Source of the DNA: Coleofasciculus sp. FACHB-T130
Lineage (GTDB): Bacteria; Cyanobacteriota; Cyanobacteriia; Cyanobacteriales; FACHB-T130
Length of the DNA stretch: 64,000 nt
Assembly (NCBI RefSeq): GCF_014695375.1
Contig: NZ_JACJOG010000022.1
Span: forward strand, 1-64,000
Reading direction: 5' to 3'
In this document: in pieces, positions 62,399 to 64,000 of the stretch
Position numbering within the stretch: the stretch's first letter is position 1
Layout of the letters: every line of letters starts with the position of its first letter
Position numbers and translations under genes: made by a program
Notes under the pieces: model-generated
What the model was told of the DNA's origin: nothing
Seen by the model: the letters and a program-made list of their open reading frames with translations, nothing else
Databases searched by the model: none

Positions 62399-64000
62399 TC
62401 AGCAAGGCGCTTTAATAGCATTGATGTAAAAAAACTGGTTGGATTCTTCAATGTTGCCAATCACCAGAAAGCCAGCGTTCATAATCTGAGCAAGCAAATC
62501 CGACTGTTTCTCTAGCCAGCGGTTTATAGGTTCAGAAATTTTCAATAAACCACCGAACTTAAGCACGCGATAGGCTTCCTTAAGATAATCTGGATAGTTG
62601 ATGCCCATTAGAGAAAGAGAAAAGACAGCAACATCAAGTTTTTCGTCTTCTAAGGGAGTGTGAGCAATATCGCAGGCGATCACGGTTTCATTGATGGCAA
62701 TGTGATCGAACGAGTAAACCTTGTTCGGCACAGATTCAGCAAGTTTGGCTTCACCGCAACCAAAGTCACCTACAACCCAGTCAGGACGTTTTTCAAGGGA
62801 CTTAGCGATCTTTTCGTAGGGGATTTCAGACCAAGTTTTTCGCGCCTCACGGTAGAGTGTGTGATACAAGTACCATTCCTCTGGATTCTGATTTAGTCGT
62901 TCATGGGTAGTTTGGCTGTAGGCGCTGTTGAAGCGACTGTTCATCATAGAGAAATCGCCAAACCGACGCAGAGCAATTTGTGTCTCGAATTCTGGCAAGG
63001 GGACTTTTAACTGGGTACGCTCGAAGACGAAAACCCCATCTTTTTCCACCCGCGAAATCCACGCTTGTAGAGCCTCATTTGCCTTCTTTTGCATGGTTTC
63101 GGGTGATGCCAGTTCCCCTCCAGGAATAACCCCATCTATAGCAGCATCAGCGAGAGTTTTTTTCCACTGAATTCGATGCCACCGCATTTTATCCCAAGAC
63201 CAGATATCATCTTTGTACGAGAGAACAACCTGCGGGATGATTACCTCAACTTTCTCGAAGGCTGAGCCTTGTCGGTAGAGTCGTCCAATGAGTTGTTCGT
63301 ACTCGGCGCTAGTCCAAGGCAAACTGACAACAATTAAGCGGTTACAAACATATTGCAGTCCATCAACGCCAGTGCCAACAGGCGCGGTTCCAATTAAGAC
63401 ATCAACATTCTTTTTGATGAACTGCTCTAATTGAAATTGACGTTGTTCGTTATTCTCATTGCCTGTGAATAAGCCAACAGTAAAGCCAGCATTTTGAATG
63501 GCTTGACGCAGAGGTTCAACCAGTTCAGTTACGTAATGGGTGTAAACGAGGGTTCCTTTTCGCAATGCGCCAATAATTGTGTCGATTTTGGCATTGAGTA
63601 AAACCCGTTCTTTATCGAGTAGGCTACCTTGAAATGCTTTTACCAATTGGGGAAGACATGACTCGCCAGGGATTTCAGGACGAGTTGTTTCAATATCCTG
63701 TTTATAGTTCGGTTTGTAGCGAATGCCATAAAGAATTAGCTTTTCGTGCATGGTGATCGCATTCGCAATACTACTAAATGTCTTGAGTTCGCTAAACTCC
63801 ACACCCTTAATCATCTCTAGCAGTGCTTTGGCTTCGTAGAGGTTGTTAATTACAGGTGTGGCACTCATGCCAAGAACACACAAATCGGGGTTTTTCTGGC
63901 TTGCCTCACACAGTAGACCATTGACTACTTGCCGCCGTTTGCTTTCTTCTTTGGGAATGCGCTGTTTAACGTTCTGGATTTCGTCCAAAACGATGAAGTC
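62399..64000 (-). CDS. SNF2-like helicase fused to an Rrp8-type methyltransferase (N-terminus beyond window)
   Basis: At least 533 residues; the frame is open to the window edge, so the start and Walker A lie outside. The first residues include DEIQNVK (motif II, DExQ), then GMSATPVINN (motif III, 40-49). SF2 C-terminal helicase: GTLVYTHYV (145-153), VLIGTAPVGTGVDGLQ (197-212) and EQLIGRLYRQGSAFE (231-245). From about residue 350 the chain becomes an Rrp8-family methyltransferase: RFNSAYSQTTHERLNQNPEE, then DFGCGEAKLAESV (SAM motif I, 408-420), CDIAHTPLEDEKLDVAVFSL and SLMGINYPDYLKEAYRVLK, GLLKISEP. Eukaryotic Rrp8 makes m1A in 25S/28S rRNA. A fusion to a helicase is unusual and its substrate is not known. 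Numbers count from the first Met in the visible part. Confidence 0.88.
   Translation of the reverse strand, partial: DFIVLDEIQNVKQRIPKEESKRRQVVNGLLCEASQKNPDLCVLGMSATPVINNLYEAKALLEMIKGVEFSELKTFSSIANAITMHEKLILYGIRYKPNYKQDIETTRPEIPGESCLPQLVKAFQGSLLDKERVLLNAKIDTIIGALRKGTLVYTHYVTELVEPLRQAIQNAGFTVGLFTGNENNEQRQFQLEQFIKKNVDVLIGTAPVGTGVDGLQYVCNRLIVVSLPWTSAEYEQLIGRLYRQGSAFEKVEVIIPQVVLSYKDDIWSWDKMRWHRIQWKKTLADAAIDGVIPGGELASPETMQKKANEALQAWISRVEKDGVFVFERTQLKVPLPEFETQIALRRFGDFSMMNSRFNSAYSQTTHERLNQNPEEWYLYHTLYREARKTWSEIPYEKIAKSLEKRPDWVVGDFGCGEAKLAESVPNKVYSFDHIAINETVIACDIAHTPLEDEKLDVAVFSLSLMGINYPDYLKEAYRVLKFGGLLKISEPINRWLEKQSDLLAQIMNAGFLVIGNIEESNQFFYINAIKAPC

Overview
The window is cyanobacterial chromosome. 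It carries an nblA phycobilisome-degradation gene, the response regulator rpaB followed by a cytochrome b6 cofactor-assembly (CCB) gene, SphR/SphS/PhoU-type phosphate control, a cobalamin methyltransferase, an L-cysteine/cystine C-S lyase of the Synechocystis C-DES type and several proteins known mainly from cyanobacteria. The octamer GCGATCGC (HIP1) occurs throughout, both in genes and between them. Many intergenic regions hold palindromic repeats of the kind scattered through filamentous cyanobacterial genomes. The species cannot be named from the sequence alone. No rRNA, tRNA or CRISPR array was found.

Layout. 0-9 kb: porin remnant, phosphate two-component system with PhoU, creatininase-family hydrolase, a small membrane protein, an MFS transporter and radA. 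9-18 kb: rpaB, CCB protein and a DUF456 protein; then a sugar operon on the minus strand (PfkB/heptose kinase then dTDP-glucose dehydratase); a TonB-like protein with a long Ser/Gln/Asp/Arg repeat tail; cobI; a lipase-like hydrolase; and a cytochrome-b-like membrane protein that lacks one expected heme ligand. 18-27 kb: cation/proton antiporter, a DUF5895 protein, a complete group II intron with an RT-HNH maturase sitting between that gene and its apparent terminator, mltA, a TIR-like-fold candidate and a Mo-nitrogenase C-terminal-domain protein. 28-37 kb: WecG-type glycosyltransferase, YjbQ, a MurG-like glycosyltransferase, the cysteine lyase, nblA, a UvrD/PcrA helicase, a GNAT enzyme, a pentulose kinase and chaB. 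37-47 kb: lipase-like hydrolase, acs, a small exported-protein gene broken by a stop, nucleoside hydrolase, PhoD-like phosphatase and uncharacterised proteins. 47-64 kb: rsmI, an ethylene-binding/PAS/GGDEF/EAL protein, sugar kinase, cysQ, a Nif11 peptide precursor, lipoproteins, methyltransferase, MarR regulator with MFS exporter, a DHA2 exporter remnant, a four-PAS histidine kinase, a pterin dehydratase and, running off the right edge, a SNF2-like helicase fused to an Rrp8-type methyltransferase.

Most of the window looks like ordinary housekeeping and regulation. The items most worth attention are the helicase-Rrp8 methyltransferase fusion at the right edge, the ethylene-type sensor with c-di-GMP output (which carries both an internal PAS duplication and a repeat-like insertion in its EAL domain), the cytochrome-b-like protein with a changed heme pocket, the group II intron placed in a 3' untranslated region, the orphan Nif11 precursor, and the supra-repeat tail of the TonB-like protein. 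All function calls come from reading motifs; no database search was run.
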